Made by a program: the position numbers and the translations under genes. Shown here one piece after another: positions 1-7,698 of a DNA stretch of 64,000 nucleotides. This DNA is from Citricoccus sp. K5. Its GTDB lineage: Bacteria; Actinomycetota; Actinomycetes; Actinomycetales; Micrococcaceae. Location of the stretch: the NCBI RefSeq assembly GCF_902506195.1, contig NZ_LR732817.1, positions 1,378,909 to 1,442,908 of the forward strand, read 5' to 3'. A model generated the notes under the pieces. The model searched no databases, had not been told where the DNA came from, and saw only the letters and a program-made list of their open reading frames with translations. How positions within the stretch are numbered: position 1 is the stretch's first letter; the number at the start of each line of letters is the position of its first letter.

Positions 1-288
1 CTGCGCGAGCGGATTCCGGCATTGCAGGAACGGGGGATCGGCTTCGTGGTGGTGTCCGGGGACATGATCGAGGGGACCATCACGGCCACCATGCTCAACC
101 GTGCCGAGCCCGGTGCCCTCGAGGCCCGCCGCGAGGCCGCCGGCAGGCTCTACTCGGTGGCCGAGTTCGCAGCGGAGATCGCCGCTGTGGTGGGTTCGGC
201 CGGCCGGGATCTGCCGGTCGGCCACACCGAGTACGTCGGCGGGGCCCAGGACTTCCTCGACGTGGCCGGAGACCCGGACCACCGCTAG
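1..288 (+). CDS. C-terminal part of an SDR-type oxidoreductase (5' end outside window)
   Basis: The reading frame is open from base 1 and ends in TAG at 286-288, so only the last 95 residues are present. The visible part starts with an LRERIPALQERGIGFVVVSG-type strand followed by a DMIEGTITATML stretch and a short acidic C-terminus. This looks like the tail of a short-chain dehydrogenase/reductase used in Micrococcaceae, but the nucleotide-binding and catalytic residues lie upstream and cannot be checked. Convergent serB begins 20 bases downstream on the other strand. Family assignment is tentative; that it is a real coding tail is more certain because codon use matches its neighbours. Confidence 0.5.
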   Translation: MRERIPALQERGIGFVVVSGDMIEGTITATMLNRAEPGALEARREAAGRLYSVAEFAAEIAAVVGSAGRDLPVGHTEYVGGAQDFLDVAGDPDHR

Positions 289-308
289 ACAGAGGGCGGT
301 GCGGGCGG

Positions 309-1217
309 CTAGAGGCCGGCCAGCACGCGCAGGACGTCCAGGGAGGGCAGGTCCAGCTCGACGTGTGCGTGGGCGCGAAGAGCCGGCTTGGCACAGAACG
401 CCACGGCCAGTCCCGCGGCCTGGAGCATATCGATGTCATTCGCACCGTCCCCTGCGGCGATGACGCCGTCGGCGTGGACCCCGGCCGCCGCGGACCAGGC
501 ACGCAGCATCTCGGCCTTCACGGCCCGGTCCACCACCGTGCCCAGCACCCGGCCGGTGAGGCGGCCCTCCACGATCTCCAGGTCGTTCGCCCGGTACTGG
601 TCCAGGCCGAGGTCGGCCGCGAGGGGCGCGAGGACCTGGGTGAAGCCGCCGGACACGGCACACACCTGCCACCCGGCCGCCTGGAAGGCACCGATGACCT
701 CTCGCGCGCCGGGCTGGGGCTCGACGGCGGCCACCACCTGGTCGATGACCGCGGCGTCCAGTCCCGCCAGAGCCTTGACCCGGTGATGGAGCGATTGAGT
801 GAAGTCCAGTTCACCGCGCATCGCGGCCTCGGTCACGGCGGCCACCTCAGCCTCGCGGCCCGCGTGGGCGGCCAACAGTTCGATGACCTCCTGGCGGATG
901 AGGGTCGAGTCCACATCCATGACCAGCATCTTCGGCCGGGCCGCCAGTGCGGCCGCCGGGACCACCGCGGCGGCGTGCCCCTCCGGGAGCAGTCCGAGAT
1001 CGGGGCGGCCCGCCGTGTCACCGGCCTGCACGTGCCACCGCCAGCCGTGGAAGCCGACGCCGGCCACCGGCTCGGCATGGGCCGGCACCACCGGCGGGGT
1101 CGAGATCGGGTCGGAGTCTGCCCCGCCGGAACCCGGAGCATAGACCAGGACCAGGTCTGTCCCGATGGAGGAGGGGACGATGTCCGGACCGGTGGACGGG
1201 GAAACAATGGGCGGCAT
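309..1217 (-). CDS. serB: Phosphoserine phosphatase SerB
   Basis: This gene encodes the last step of serine biosynthesis, the hydrolysis of O-phosphoserine to serine, in the cytosol. The 302-residue protein has the HAD nucleophile motif MDVDSTL with Asp101 and Asp103, followed by IRQEVIELLAAHAG, a signature typical of SerB. Later come the VSGGFTQVL motif (motif II) and GDGANDIDML (motif IV, metal binding). The N-terminal 95 residues form the variable region that in other actinobacterial SerB proteins holds an ACT-like fold; here it is Pro/Gly-rich and not obviously ACT. The ATG at 1217 gives a full-length protein. It is divergent from the ABC ATPase gene that begins 50 bases away, so the two share one promoter region. 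Confidence 0.93.
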   Translation of the reverse strand: MPPIVSPSTGPDIVPSSIGTDLVLVYAPGSGGADSDPISTPPVVPAHAEPVAGVGFHGWRWHVQAGDTAGRPDLGLLPEGHAAAVVPAAALAARPKMLVMDVDSTLIRQEVIELLAAHAGREAEVAAVTEAAMRGELDFTQSLHHRVKALAGLDAAVIDQVVAAVEPQPGAREVIGAFQAAGWQVCAVSGGFTQVLAPLAADLGLDQYRANDLEIVEGRLTGRVLGTVVDRAVKAEMLRAWSAAAGVHADGVIAAGDGANDIDMLQAAGLAVAFCAKPALRAHAHVELDLPSLDVLRVLAGL

Positions 1218-1267
1218 GCCGTGGCCTTTCGTGCTTCAAGGGGTGTTTCTAGCCTAGTGTTTGAATC

Positions 1268-2113
1268 ATGACCAGCCCCTCTTCCCAGCCCCTGCGCGCC
1301 GCCACGGACCACGAACTGTTCACCCCCTCGGGCGAGTCGGTCGTGGAGATGGCCGGGGTCGGTGTCCGGAGGGGCACCAAGGACCTGCTGTCCGAGGTCA
1401 GCTGGCAGGTCCGGGAGGATGAGCGCTGGATCATCATGGGCCCCAACGGGGCGGGCAAGTCGACGCTGCTGCAGGTCGCCTCCACCCGAATGCACCCGAC
1501 CACCGGCATGGTGGGCATCCTCGACGAGGTGCTCGGCGCCGTCGACGTGTTCGAGCTGCGCCCGCGCATCGGGCTGTCCTCCGCGGCCCTAGCCCAGCAG
1601 CTCCCGGACGGGGAGACGGTGCTGAACGCCGTGCTGACCGCGTCCTGGGGCGTCATGGGCCGCTGGAACGAGGCCTATGACACCGTGGACGAGGAGCGAG
1701 CCCGCCGCCTGATCTGGCAGTGGGGCCTGCGTAGCTACGAGGACCGCCGGTTCGGCACCCTGTCCGAGGGCGAACGCAAGCGTGTCCTCGTGGCCCGGGC
1801 GCTGATGACCGACCCGGAGTTGCTGCTCCTGGACGAGCCGGCCGCTGGTCTCGATCTGGCCGGACGTGAGACTCTCGTCCGGGCGCTGACGCGGCTGGCC
1901 TCTGACCCCGCAGCTCCCGCCCTCGTGCTGGTGACCCACCACGTGGAGGAGGTCCCGCCCGGATTCACCCATGCGTTGCTCATGCGCCAAGGACGGGTGG
2001 TGGCCGCGGGGCCCCTGGAGCAGACGCTGACCGAGGACCATCTCTCGACCGCGTTCGGTCTGCCCCTCAAGGTCACGCGAGTCGACGGCCGCTACACGGC
2101 CGTCGCCCGCTGA
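1268..2113 (+). CDS. Cytosolic ABC transporter ATP-binding protein
   Basis: This is a single nucleotide-binding domain of 281 residues. Visible motifs are Walker A GPNGAGKST (about residues 58-66), signature LSEGERKRVLVARAL, Walker B LLLLDEP and the switch histidine in VTHHVEE. The overall form is like the YlmA/ModF-type ATPases that often stand alone: there is no membrane partner gene next to it. The substrate cannot be deduced. The next gene, a TauE-type membrane protein, begins 21 bases after the stop and is probably co-transcribed, but that family does not normally use an ATPase. The leader is very short, with a TAGCCT-like -10 only about 15 bases before the ATG, so leaderless or near-leaderless translation is possible. 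Confidence 0.85.
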   Translation: MTSPSSQPLRAATDHELFTPSGESVVEMAGVGVRRGTKDLLSEVSWQVREDERWIIMGPNGAGKSTLLQVASTRMHPTTGMVGILDEVLGAVDVFELRPRIGLSSAALAQQLPDGETVLNAVLTASWGVMGRWNEAYDTVDEERARRLIWQWGLRSYEDRRFGTLSEGERKRVLVARALMTDPELLLLDEPAAGLDLAGRETLVRALTRLASDPAAPALVLVTHHVEEVPPGFTHALLMRQGRVVAAGPLEQTLTEDHLSTAFGLPLKVTRVDGRYTAVAR

Positions 2114-2134
2114 CCGGCCCCGGGGGTATACCGC

Positions 2135-2968
2135 GTGGACGTACTGGGCCTCAATGTCATGGGTCTGGACCTGTGGCAGGTCATCGTCATCCTGCTGGCG
2201 GGTTTCTGGGCCGGCACCATCAATACCGTGGTGGGTTCGGGCACCCTCGTGACCTTTCCCGTGCTGGTGGCGATGGGTTTTCCGCCCGTCACCGCACAGA
2301 TCTCCAATGCCATGGGCCTGGTGGCCGCGGGCGTCTCCGGAGTCTTCGGTTTCCGCCGTGAGCTGGCGGCCTCCAAGGCCGTGCTGCCGGCCCTGACGAT
2401 CGCCTCCCTCCTCGGCGGCCTCGTGGGAGCGTTCCTCCTGATGGTGTTGCCGGAAGAGGTCTTCGGCGTCGCCGCCCCGATCCTCATCGCCGTGGCCATC
2501 TGCTTCGTGGTCTTCCAGCCCGCCCTGTCCCGGTGGGTCCGCCGGCGGAAGGCCGGCGCAGACCACATCGAGGAGCCGGAGACCCCCACGGGGCCGGTGT
2601 CTCCCGTGCTCTGGGCACTCATCTTCGCCGCGGGCATCTATGGTGGGTACTTCGTCGCCGCCCAGGGTGTCCTGCTGCTGGGCATCATGGGGGTGTTCCT
2701 GTCCGGAGCCCTCGTCTACGCGAACGCCATCAAGACCTGGCTGTCCCTGGCGGTGAACCTCATCGCCGCCGTGTCCTACCTGATCTTCGCCTTCGACCGC
2801 ATCGATTGGCGGGCCGTGCTGCTGATCGCGGTGTCCTCCATGATCGGTGCCTCCCTCGGGGCCAAGATCGGCCGCCGCATCAAGCCGTTCTGGCTCCGCG
2901 TGGTCATCGTGGTCGTCGGGGTGGCGGGCCTCGTGAACCTGGCGTGGCCGCTGCTGACCAGTGGGTGA
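2135..2968 (+). CDS. TauE/SafE family membrane transporter (predicted sulfite/organosulfonate exporter type)
   Basis: The product is a 277-residue integral membrane protein with about eight hydrophobic segments arranged in two halves, as in the TauE/SafE (DUF81) family. It has the early GFWAGTINTVVGSGTLVTFP motif (residues ~22-41), characteristic of the family, and the second-half counterpart GIYGGYFVAAQGVLLLGIMG. The family exports or imports small anions such as sulfite and sulfoacetate; the substrate here is unknown. The GTG at 2135 is chosen because it sits just after the upstream stop and gives a hydrophobic N-terminus. The last 8 bases overlap the start of the following methyltransferase gene, which indicates translational coupling. 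Confidence 0.85.
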   Translation: MDVLGLNVMGLDLWQVIVILLAGFWAGTINTVVGSGTLVTFPVLVAMGFPPVTAQISNAMGLVAAGVSGVFGFRRELAASKAVLPALTIASLLGGLVGAFLLMVLPEEVFGVAAPILIAVAICFVVFQPALSRWVRRRKAGADHIEEPETPTGPVSPVLWALIFAAGIYGGYFVAAQGVLLLGIMGVFLSGALVYANAIKTWLSLAVNLIAAVSYLIFAFDRIDWRAVLLIAVSSMIGASLGAKIGRRIKPFWLRVVIVVVGVAGLVNLAWPLLTSG

Positions 2969-3800
2969 ACCCCTCGGGCCCCTCAGCGCGAGCGGAGCCA
3001 ACGGCGCCATCGAGGTGACCGACCCCGCGGATCCGCGGGTGGAGGTCTTCAGCGGCCTCACCGATGCCGCCCTGCGCCGCCGGCAGGACGCCGCCCACGG
3101 AATCTACCTCGCGGAGTCCTCACTGGTGGTCCGCCGCGCCCTGGACGCAGGCCACCGGCCACGCTCGTTCTTCCTGGCGCACCGGTATCTCGACTCGATG
3201 GCCGATGTCTTCGCCGCCCATCCGGGCGTCCCTGTCTACACGGGCACGGACGCCATGCTCGAATCGATCTCCGGCTTCCACCTGCACCGCGGTGCCCTGG
3301 CCGCCGTGGAACGGCCCGCACCCCGCACGGTCGAGGAGCTGCTGACCGGGGCCCGCCGCATCGCCGTGCTGGAGAACGTCTCCGACCACACCAACATCGG
3401 GGCCATCTTCCGTTCTGCTGCGGCGATCGGCATCGACGCCGTGCTGGTGACCCCGCTCTGCGCGGACCCGTTCTACCGCCGCTCCATCCGTGTCTCGATG
3501 GGGGCCGTGTTCCAGGTGCCGTGGACGCGAGTCGACCCCTGGCCAGCTGGTATCGAGATGTTGAAGGATGCCGGCTTCACAGTGGCGGGGATGACCCTGG
3601 GGCACGGTGCCATCACGCTGGACGACCTGGTCGCCGAGGATCACGGGAGACTCGCCCTGGTGTTCGGCCACGAGGGTGACGGGCTGGCGGCCGAGACGGA
3701 GCAGCGGCTCGACAGGAGAGTCACCATTCCCATGATGAACGAGGTCGATTCGCTCAACGTCGCCGCCTCCTCGGCCATCGCCTTCTACGCGACACGGTAA
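2961..3800 (+). CDS. SPOUT (TrmH/SpoU) family RNA 2'-O-methyltransferase
   Basis: This is a predicted S-adenosylmethionine-dependent 2'-O-methyltransferase acting on rRNA or tRNA. The N-terminal ~110 residues resemble the SpoU substrate-binding domain, with a run of charged residues and the AESSLVVRRAL segment. The C-terminal SPOUT knot shows motif 1 NIGAIFRSA, motif 2 LALVFGHEGDGL and motif 3 IPMMNEVDSLNVAASSAIAF, all three in the correct order. Length 279 residues is normal. The GTG start at 2961 lies inside the end of the transporter gene (8-base overlap), so the two are coupled. The exact RNA target is not visible from sequence. An alternative start further in would cut the binding domain. 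Confidence 0.9.
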   Translation: MGEPLGPLSASGANGAIEVTDPADPRVEVFSGLTDAALRRRQDAAHGIYLAESSLVVRRALDAGHRPRSFFLAHRYLDSMADVFAAHPGVPVYTGTDAMLESISGFHLHRGALAAVERPAPRTVEELLTGARRIAVLENVSDHTNIGAIFRSAAAIGIDAVLVTPLCADPFYRRSIRVSMGAVFQVPWTRVDPWPAGIEMLKDAGFTVAGMTLGHGAITLDDLVAEDHGRLALVFGHEGDGLAAETEQRLDRRVTIPMMNEVDSLNVAASSAIAFYATR

Positions 3801-3856
3801 GGGCTCATGGTGAGGCGGCAGCCGTCTCCTGGGTCGGTTTCGCCGTCGGGTGTCGG

Positions 3857-3886
3857 ATGACGCTCCAAGGGGCCATGCGTTATAGT
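3857..3886 (+). promoter_or_regulatory. Candidate promoter of rpmE2
   Basis: A TATAGT -10 hexamer occupies 3881-3886, with an ATGACG -35-like hexamer at 3857-3862 and an 18-base spacer. Transcription would begin near 3893 and give a leader of about 78 bases before the rpmE2 ATG. The call rests on position and hexamer match only. Confidence 0.45.
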
Positions 3887-3930
3887 AGGTAGCTGGCCGT
3901 ACTGCGGTCGCCCACACACGTTCCTCATCA

Positions 3931-3952
3931 GCCGCTGGCAAAATCCAGTGGC
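3931..3952 (+). promoter_or_regulatory. Hairpin in the rpmE2 5' leader (possible ribosomal-protein leader)
   Basis: GCCGCTGG at 3931-3938 pairs with CCAGTGGC at 3945-3952 (one G·U pair) around a 6-base CAAAAT loop. The stem ends 6 bases before the GAAGG ribosome binding site at 3959-3963. L31 leader RNAs have been predicted in Actinobacteria; whether this is a member would need a covariance search. Confidence 0.4.
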
Positions 3953-3970
3953 GCCACCGAAGGATTCCCC

Positions 3971-4228
3971 ATGAAGACTGACATCCATCCCGATTACCAG
4001 CTGGTGATCTTCAACGATCTGGCCTCCGGCGAGAAGGTCCTGACCCGCACCACCACCACGTCCCAGAAGACGATGGAGTGGGAAGACGGCAACACTTACC
4101 CGGTCATCGACGTGGAAATCTCCGCGGCCTCGCACCCCTTCTACACCGGCAAGCAGCGGATCATGGATACCGCCGGCCGCGTGGAGCGCTTCAACGCCCG
4201 CTTCAAGGGCTTCGGCGGCAAGAAGTAA
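3971..4228 (+). CDS. rpmE2: Ribosomal protein bL31 type B
   Basis: This 85-residue protein begins [16 protein letters not shown], typical of the zinc-free (type B) bL31 form: the CxxC pairs of type A are absent. The C-terminus carries the conserved [20 protein letters not shown] block and a basic tail ending GFGGKK. It sits at the subunit interface of the ribosome. In many bacteria the type B paralogue replaces the zinc-binding form when zinc is scarce and is repressed by Zur; I see no clear Zur palindrome upstream. The gene stands alone with its own candidate promoter, a leader hairpin, a GAAGG ribosome binding site and a strong downstream terminator. Confidence 0.96.
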   Translation: MKTDIHPDYQLVIFNDLASGEKVLTRTTTTSQKTMEWEDGNTYPVIDVEISAASHPFYTGKQRIMDTAGRVERFNARFKGFGGKK

Positions 4229-4258
4229 GGCCTACCGCCTACTGGATGCCCCAGCACA

Positions 4259-4319
4259 CCGGGGCCGATCCGCGACCTCCCCTCGGGGACGAGTCCGGAT
4301 CGGCCCCGGTTTTGTTTTT
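4259..4319 (+). terminator. Rho-independent terminator after rpmE2
   Basis: A perfect 14-base stem, 4259-4272 against 4296-4309, encloses a 23-base loop and is followed by a T-rich tract at 4310-4319 (one G inside). It lies 30 bases after the rpmE2 stop. Confidence 0.92.
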
Positions 4320-4431
4320 AATCCGATGCCGTAAGCGATATCAGTGTTCCTGATGTCAAGGAGAGTGCGCCGCTCTCGTTTCCGGCGTCCGCCTCCGGAA
4401 TACCACTTTCTCCCAGCGCCTTCCGCCGATA

Positions 4432-4466
4432 CCTTCTGCTTGGTATCTTGGTATACCAACAGAAGG
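4432..4466. promoter_or_regulatory. Operator-like palindrome upstream of the RraA-like gene
   Basis: A perfect 12-base palindrome TTGGTATACCAA is at 4448-4459. It is embedded in a longer inverted repeat: CCTTCTGCTTGGTAT at 4432-4446 against ATACCAACAGAAGG at 4453-4466, with one unpaired base. GntR regulators of the FCD subgroup commonly bind TGGTATACCA-like dyads, and such a regulator is encoded next to the downstream gene. The site ends 22 bases before the GTG at 4489. Binding is inferred, not shown. Confidence 0.6.
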
Positions 4467-4488
4467 CCATGATCGAGAGGGATTCAGG

Positions 4489-5253
4489 GTGTCGATAGAA
4501 GCAACAGACCAGGCGGCGAAGAATGCGACGGCGGACCCATCGGTGGACGCACACGCACCGCTCAGTGAACCGGCAATGAGCGCGCTCCTCTCCGTGGGTA
4601 CAGCGACCATCACCACCCAATTGCTTTCCCGGGGGTTCCGGAACACGTTCTTGGAGGGACTGTTCGTCTCCAACCCCTCACGGCAGCGCATGGTCGGTGA
4701 GGCTTTCACCATGCGGTCGATCCCCGCCCGGGAGGACATCGACGTTCCGGCCATCTTCCAGGACTACGACCATCCCCAGCGCAAGGGGGTCGAATCCGTA
4801 CAACCGGGGCAGGTCCTCGTGATCGATTCGCGAGGGAAGAAGCGTGCCGCCTCTCTGGGACACATCCTGGCCACCCGACTGCGTGCGCGCGGCGCGGCCG
4901 GTGTCGTCACGGACGGATCCCTGCGAGATATGGAGGGTTTCGAAACACTGGACCTGCCGACATTCTCGGCGGGGCCGTCCCCCACCACCAACTTGGCGCA
5001 ACACCACGTCGTCGACTTCCAGGTGCCCATCGCCTGCGCCGAGGTGGCTGTCTACCCGGGTGACATCATTGTCAGCGACCGGGACGGTGTGGTTTGCATC
5101 CCTCGGCACCTGGCGGAATCCGTGGCGATCGACTCGGCGGAACAAGAGAGGTTGGAGGAGTTCGTGCTGGCCCGGATCGAGGACGGCAAGCCTCTGCGCG
5201 GTACGTATCCACCGAATGAGGAGACGATGCGGGCCTACTGGGAGCAGCGTTGA
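4489..5253 (+). CDS. RraA-like family protein, probable HMG/CHA-type aldolase
   Basis: The 254-residue protein contains the RraA/HMG-aldolase core. It has a GHILATRLRARGAAGVVTDG segment (residues ~120-140) followed by SLRD, the family's metal- and substrate-binding Arg-Asp pair, and the GDIIVSDRDGVVCIPR strand near residue 190. Class II pyruvate aldolases of this family cleave 4-hydroxy-4-methyl-2-oxoglutarate or related oxo-acids, or decarboxylate oxaloacetate; E. coli RraA inhibits RNase E. The presence of the SLRD pair and the setting beside a GntR regulator and a solute-binding protein favour a catabolic enzyme. The GTG at 4489 follows a purine-rich GAGAGGGA site. The N-terminal ~45 residues are an extension not seen in short RraA proteins. 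It converges with the regulator gene, 5 bases apart. Confidence 0.8.
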   Translation: MSIEATDQAAKNATADPSVDAHAPLSEPAMSALLSVGTATITTQLLSRGFRNTFLEGLFVSNPSRQRMVGEAFTMRSIPAREDIDVPAIFQDYDHPQRKGVESVQPGQVLVIDSRGKKRAASLGHILATRLRARGAAGVVTDGSLRDMEGFETLDLPTFSAGPSPTTNLAQHHVVDFQVPIACAEVAVYPGDIIVSDRDGVVCIPRHLAESVAIDSAEQERLEEFVLARIEDGKPLRGTYPPNEETMRAYWEQR

Positions 5254-5258
5254 CGCCG

Positions 5259-5957
5259 CTAGCTCCCCGCACGTTCGCCCGCGGCGGCCCGATCGATCGA
5301 CGTGGTGATGTGCCGCCGCATCAGCTCAGCGGCGCGCTCGGGATCCCCGCGACGGGCGGCCTCAAGGATCGCCTCGTGCTCGGCTCCCTCTGCCTCCCAC
5401 TGCGGCCAGTGTTCCCACAACACGCCCACCACGGCCAGCGCTGTCAGGTCCTGCAAGCTGTCCAGGGACTTGACGATGATCGTGTTCTCACTGTTCGCGT
5501 ACATTCCGCGGTGGAACTGACGGTTGGCCAGTGCGCGTACCGCCGCGTCGCCCGCGGCCGCATGCCGGCGTGCCTCGTCGAGAGCACGTTTCGCCGCCGA
5601 GAAGTCGGGGTCGACCCTGGCGGCATCGATGATGGCCCACGGCTCCAACAACACCCGCTCCTCGTAGACGTGCCGGATGTCGGTGAAGCTGAGACTCCGG
5701 ACGGCAATGCTTCGGTGGCCAACGACGACCAGACCGGAACGTTGGAGCACGATCAGCGCCTCGCGGACGGGCGTCTTCGAAACCCCGAGCTGCTCGGCGA
5801 TCTTCCGTTCCACCAGTACTTCGCCCGGCTTCAGCCTGCCCGAGAAAATCGCTTCCTTGAGGGATTGGACGATCAACTCAGTGCGCGTGGGGGCCGCATC
5901 CAGAGCAGGAAGGGGGGTCAGGAATCCGGCATCCGACGACAACGTCATGGTCGTCAT
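5259..5957 (-). CDS. GntR family transcriptional regulator, FCD subgroup
   Basis: This is a 232-residue regulator. Residues ~20-85 form the GntR winged helix, with LVERKIAEQLGVSKTPVREALIVLQRSGLV as the classic helix-turn-helix and wing (written here in two parts: LVERKIAEQLGV and SKTPVREALIVLQRSGLV). The C-terminal ~140 residues are all-helical FCD type, with metal-site-like histidines (for example NRQFHRGMYANSEN and EHEAILEAARRGD). The ATG at 5957 is chosen over an upstream ATG at 6062 because the winged helix then starts at the usual distance and an AGGGTG ribosome site precedes it. It is the likely controller of the RraA-like gene and of the binding-protein gene on its other side. The effector is probably a small organic acid, as in other FCD regulators. 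Confidence 0.88.
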   Translation of the reverse strand: MTTMTLSSDAGFLTPLPALDAAPTRTELIVQSLKEAIFSGRLKPGEVLVERKIAEQLGVSKTPVREALIVLQRSGLVVVGHRSIAVRSLSFTDIRHVYEERVLLEPWAIIDAARVDPDFSAAKRALDEARRHAAAGDAAVRALANRQFHRGMYANSENTIIVKSLDSLQDLTALAVVGVLWEHWPQWEAEGAEHEAILEAARRGDPERAAELMRRHITTSIDRAAAGERAGS

Positions 5958-6060
5958 GATATGCCACGCACCCTGTGAGACGGCCCGTAGGGGCGCGCGC
6001 GGCTCCGTGACTCCAGCACAGACTTCGCCCACGATCGCCCACCACATTCCAGAGGAACCC

Positions 6061-7638
6061 ATGATGACATCTTCTTACAGTACGACGCCGGGGCTGATCC
6101 GGCGCCTCCGGACCCCGCTCACGCTGGCCGCCGCGTCGTCCGTGCTGCTCGGCGGTTGCGGTGTCGCCAACTCGGAGCCGGACACGGCCGCAGAGAGCCC
6201 CGACACCCTGCGCATCGCCCTGGCCATCGAACCGACAACACTCGAGCCGTGCGATTCGACTCTGTCTTCCACCGGCATGCTGGTCCGCTCCAACGTCACC
6301 GAGCCGTTGGTCGAGCGCAATCCCTCCACGGGTGACCTCGAGCCGCTCCTCGCGACCAGCTGGGAGGCGATCGATGATTTGGAGTGGACCTTCACCCTGC
6401 GCGACGACGTCACCTTCCACGATGGCACGCCATTCAACGCCCAAGCTGCCGCTGCCGCCATCGACCGAGCCGTCAATGGCCAGCTCGGTTGCGATGTCGA
6501 GGGCCAGATCTTCGGCGACGCCGACGTCGTCGTGGAGGCCATCGACGACACCACCCTGAAGGTGTCGACCGAGCAACCCGATCCGGTCCTTCCGCTGCGC
6601 CTATCGTTCATCGAAATCGGTGCGCCGACCGAAGGTTCGGTTGACGCCAAGGTCCGCGAACCCGTCGGCACCGGACCGTACTCCATCGGATCCTGGGATT
6701 CCGGAATCAAGATCTCACTGGACCGCAACGATTCCTACTGGGGTGAGGCGTCCGCCTACCCTGCTGTCGACTACCTGTGGCGTTCCGAGGGTACCGTGCG
6801 TGCGGCCATGGTGGCGGGCGATGAGGCGGACATCGCCACCGGCCTCAGCTCCGCCGACGGTGCCGGCGACCTCGCCGAGGCCTATCCCAACAACGAGACC
6901 GTCGCGCTGCGCTTCAGCGGGGACATCGCCCCCTTGAATGACATCCGGATCCGGCAGGCCATCAACTATGCGATCGACCGGGACGGCATCACGGATTCCC
7001 TCTACGCCGGCGAGAGCGAGCCCGCCGAGCAACTGGTCCCTCCGGGCGTCGTGGGCTTCAACGAGTCACTCGAGCCGTGGGAATCAGACGTGGAGATGGC
7101 CAAGGAGCTGGTTGCCGCAGCCCAGGCGGACGGGGTGGACACGAGCGCCAAAATCACGATCGTGGCTCGCAACGGGCAGTTCCCCAAGATCTCGCAGCTG
7201 ACCGAAGTGCTGCAGGATCAACTGGCGCAGGTGGGGCTGAACGTTGAATCGAAGGTCGTCGAGACCTCTGTCGGCCTGCAATACCAGGTCGAGCCGTTTA
7301 TCAAGGACGAGGGGGCGATCGCCATGTTGGTCCAGCACGGCAATCAGGCAGGAGACGCGTCCTTCAGCGTGGACTCCTACATGGTCAGCGACGGCTCCAT
7401 GAGCATGTTCGGCACCCCGGAGTTCGACGCGATCCTTGAGGAGGCCGCTGCAAAGACCGGCGACGATCGCCAACAGGCATACGCCGACGCATTCAAGTAC
7501 GAGCGCGAAAACCTGGTGCAGTTCGCATACGTAGCCCGGATGACCGGCCTGATGAGCAAATCGCCCACGGTGGACTACACACCGAACTCGTCGACGAACG
7601 ACGAACTGCGGTTGTCGGAGATCCGCCCGGCTCAATAG
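6061..7638 (+). CDS. ABC transporter substrate-binding lipoprotein, family 5 (peptide/nickel/opine type)
   Basis: The protein of 525 residues begins with a twin-Arg/hydrophobic signal ending in the lipobox LLGGC, with the lipid-modified cysteine at residue 33. The mature part has the family 5 (DppA/OppA/NikA) hallmarks: TLRIALAIEPTTLEP at the first strand, TEPLVERNPSTGDLEPLLATSWE, the VTFHDGTPFNA loop and VGTGPYSIGSWD. It would be anchored outside the membrane and deliver a peptide or other small ligand to a permease, but no permease or ATPase gene is adjacent. The ATG-ATG pair at 6061 follows a GAGGAA ribosome site. It is divergent from the GntR gene, so joint regulation is likely. The ligand may be the substrate of the RraA-like enzyme's pathway, but this is inference. 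Confidence 0.9.
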   Translation: MMTSSYSTTPGLIRRLRTPLTLAAASSVLLGGCGVANSEPDTAAESPDTLRIALAIEPTTLEPCDSTLSSTGMLVRSNVTEPLVERNPSTGDLEPLLATSWEAIDDLEWTFTLRDDVTFHDGTPFNAQAAAAAIDRAVNGQLGCDVEGQIFGDADVVVEAIDDTTLKVSTEQPDPVLPLRLSFIEIGAPTEGSVDAKVREPVGTGPYSIGSWDSGIKISLDRNDSYWGEASAYPAVDYLWRSEGTVRAAMVAGDEADIATGLSSADGAGDLAEAYPNNETVALRFSGDIAPLNDIRIRQAINYAIDRDGITDSLYAGESEPAEQLVPPGVVGFNESLEPWESDVEMAKELVAAAQADGVDTSAKITIVARNGQFPKISQLTEVLQDQLAQVGLNVESKVVETSVGLQYQVEPFIKDEGAIAMLVQHGNQAGDASFSVDSYMVSDGSMSMFGTPEFDAILEEAAAKTGDDRQQAYADAFKYERENLVQFAYVARMTGLMSKSPTVDYTPNSSTNDELRLSEIRPAQ

Positions 7639-7698
7639 CCGAGGGGCAGCGCGGCGGGGCCCGTGGATGCAGCGGTGTCCGAGGGTCCCGCCTGGAGG

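Noticed and set aside
1589-3061. Minus-strand frame of about 490 codons opposite the ABC ATPase and TauE genes
   Set aside because: Gln/Gly/His-rich shadow with no recognisable fold; the two sense genes carry intact family motifs.
5677-6060. Upstream extension of the binding-protein gene
   Set aside because: The lipoprotein signal begins at 6061 with a good ribosome site; the extension lies over the GntR gene.
5958-6060. A second copy of the TTGGTATACCAA operator between the GntR and binding-protein genes
   Set aside because: Only a loose ATGATAT-like stretch is present; no dyad of comparable quality.
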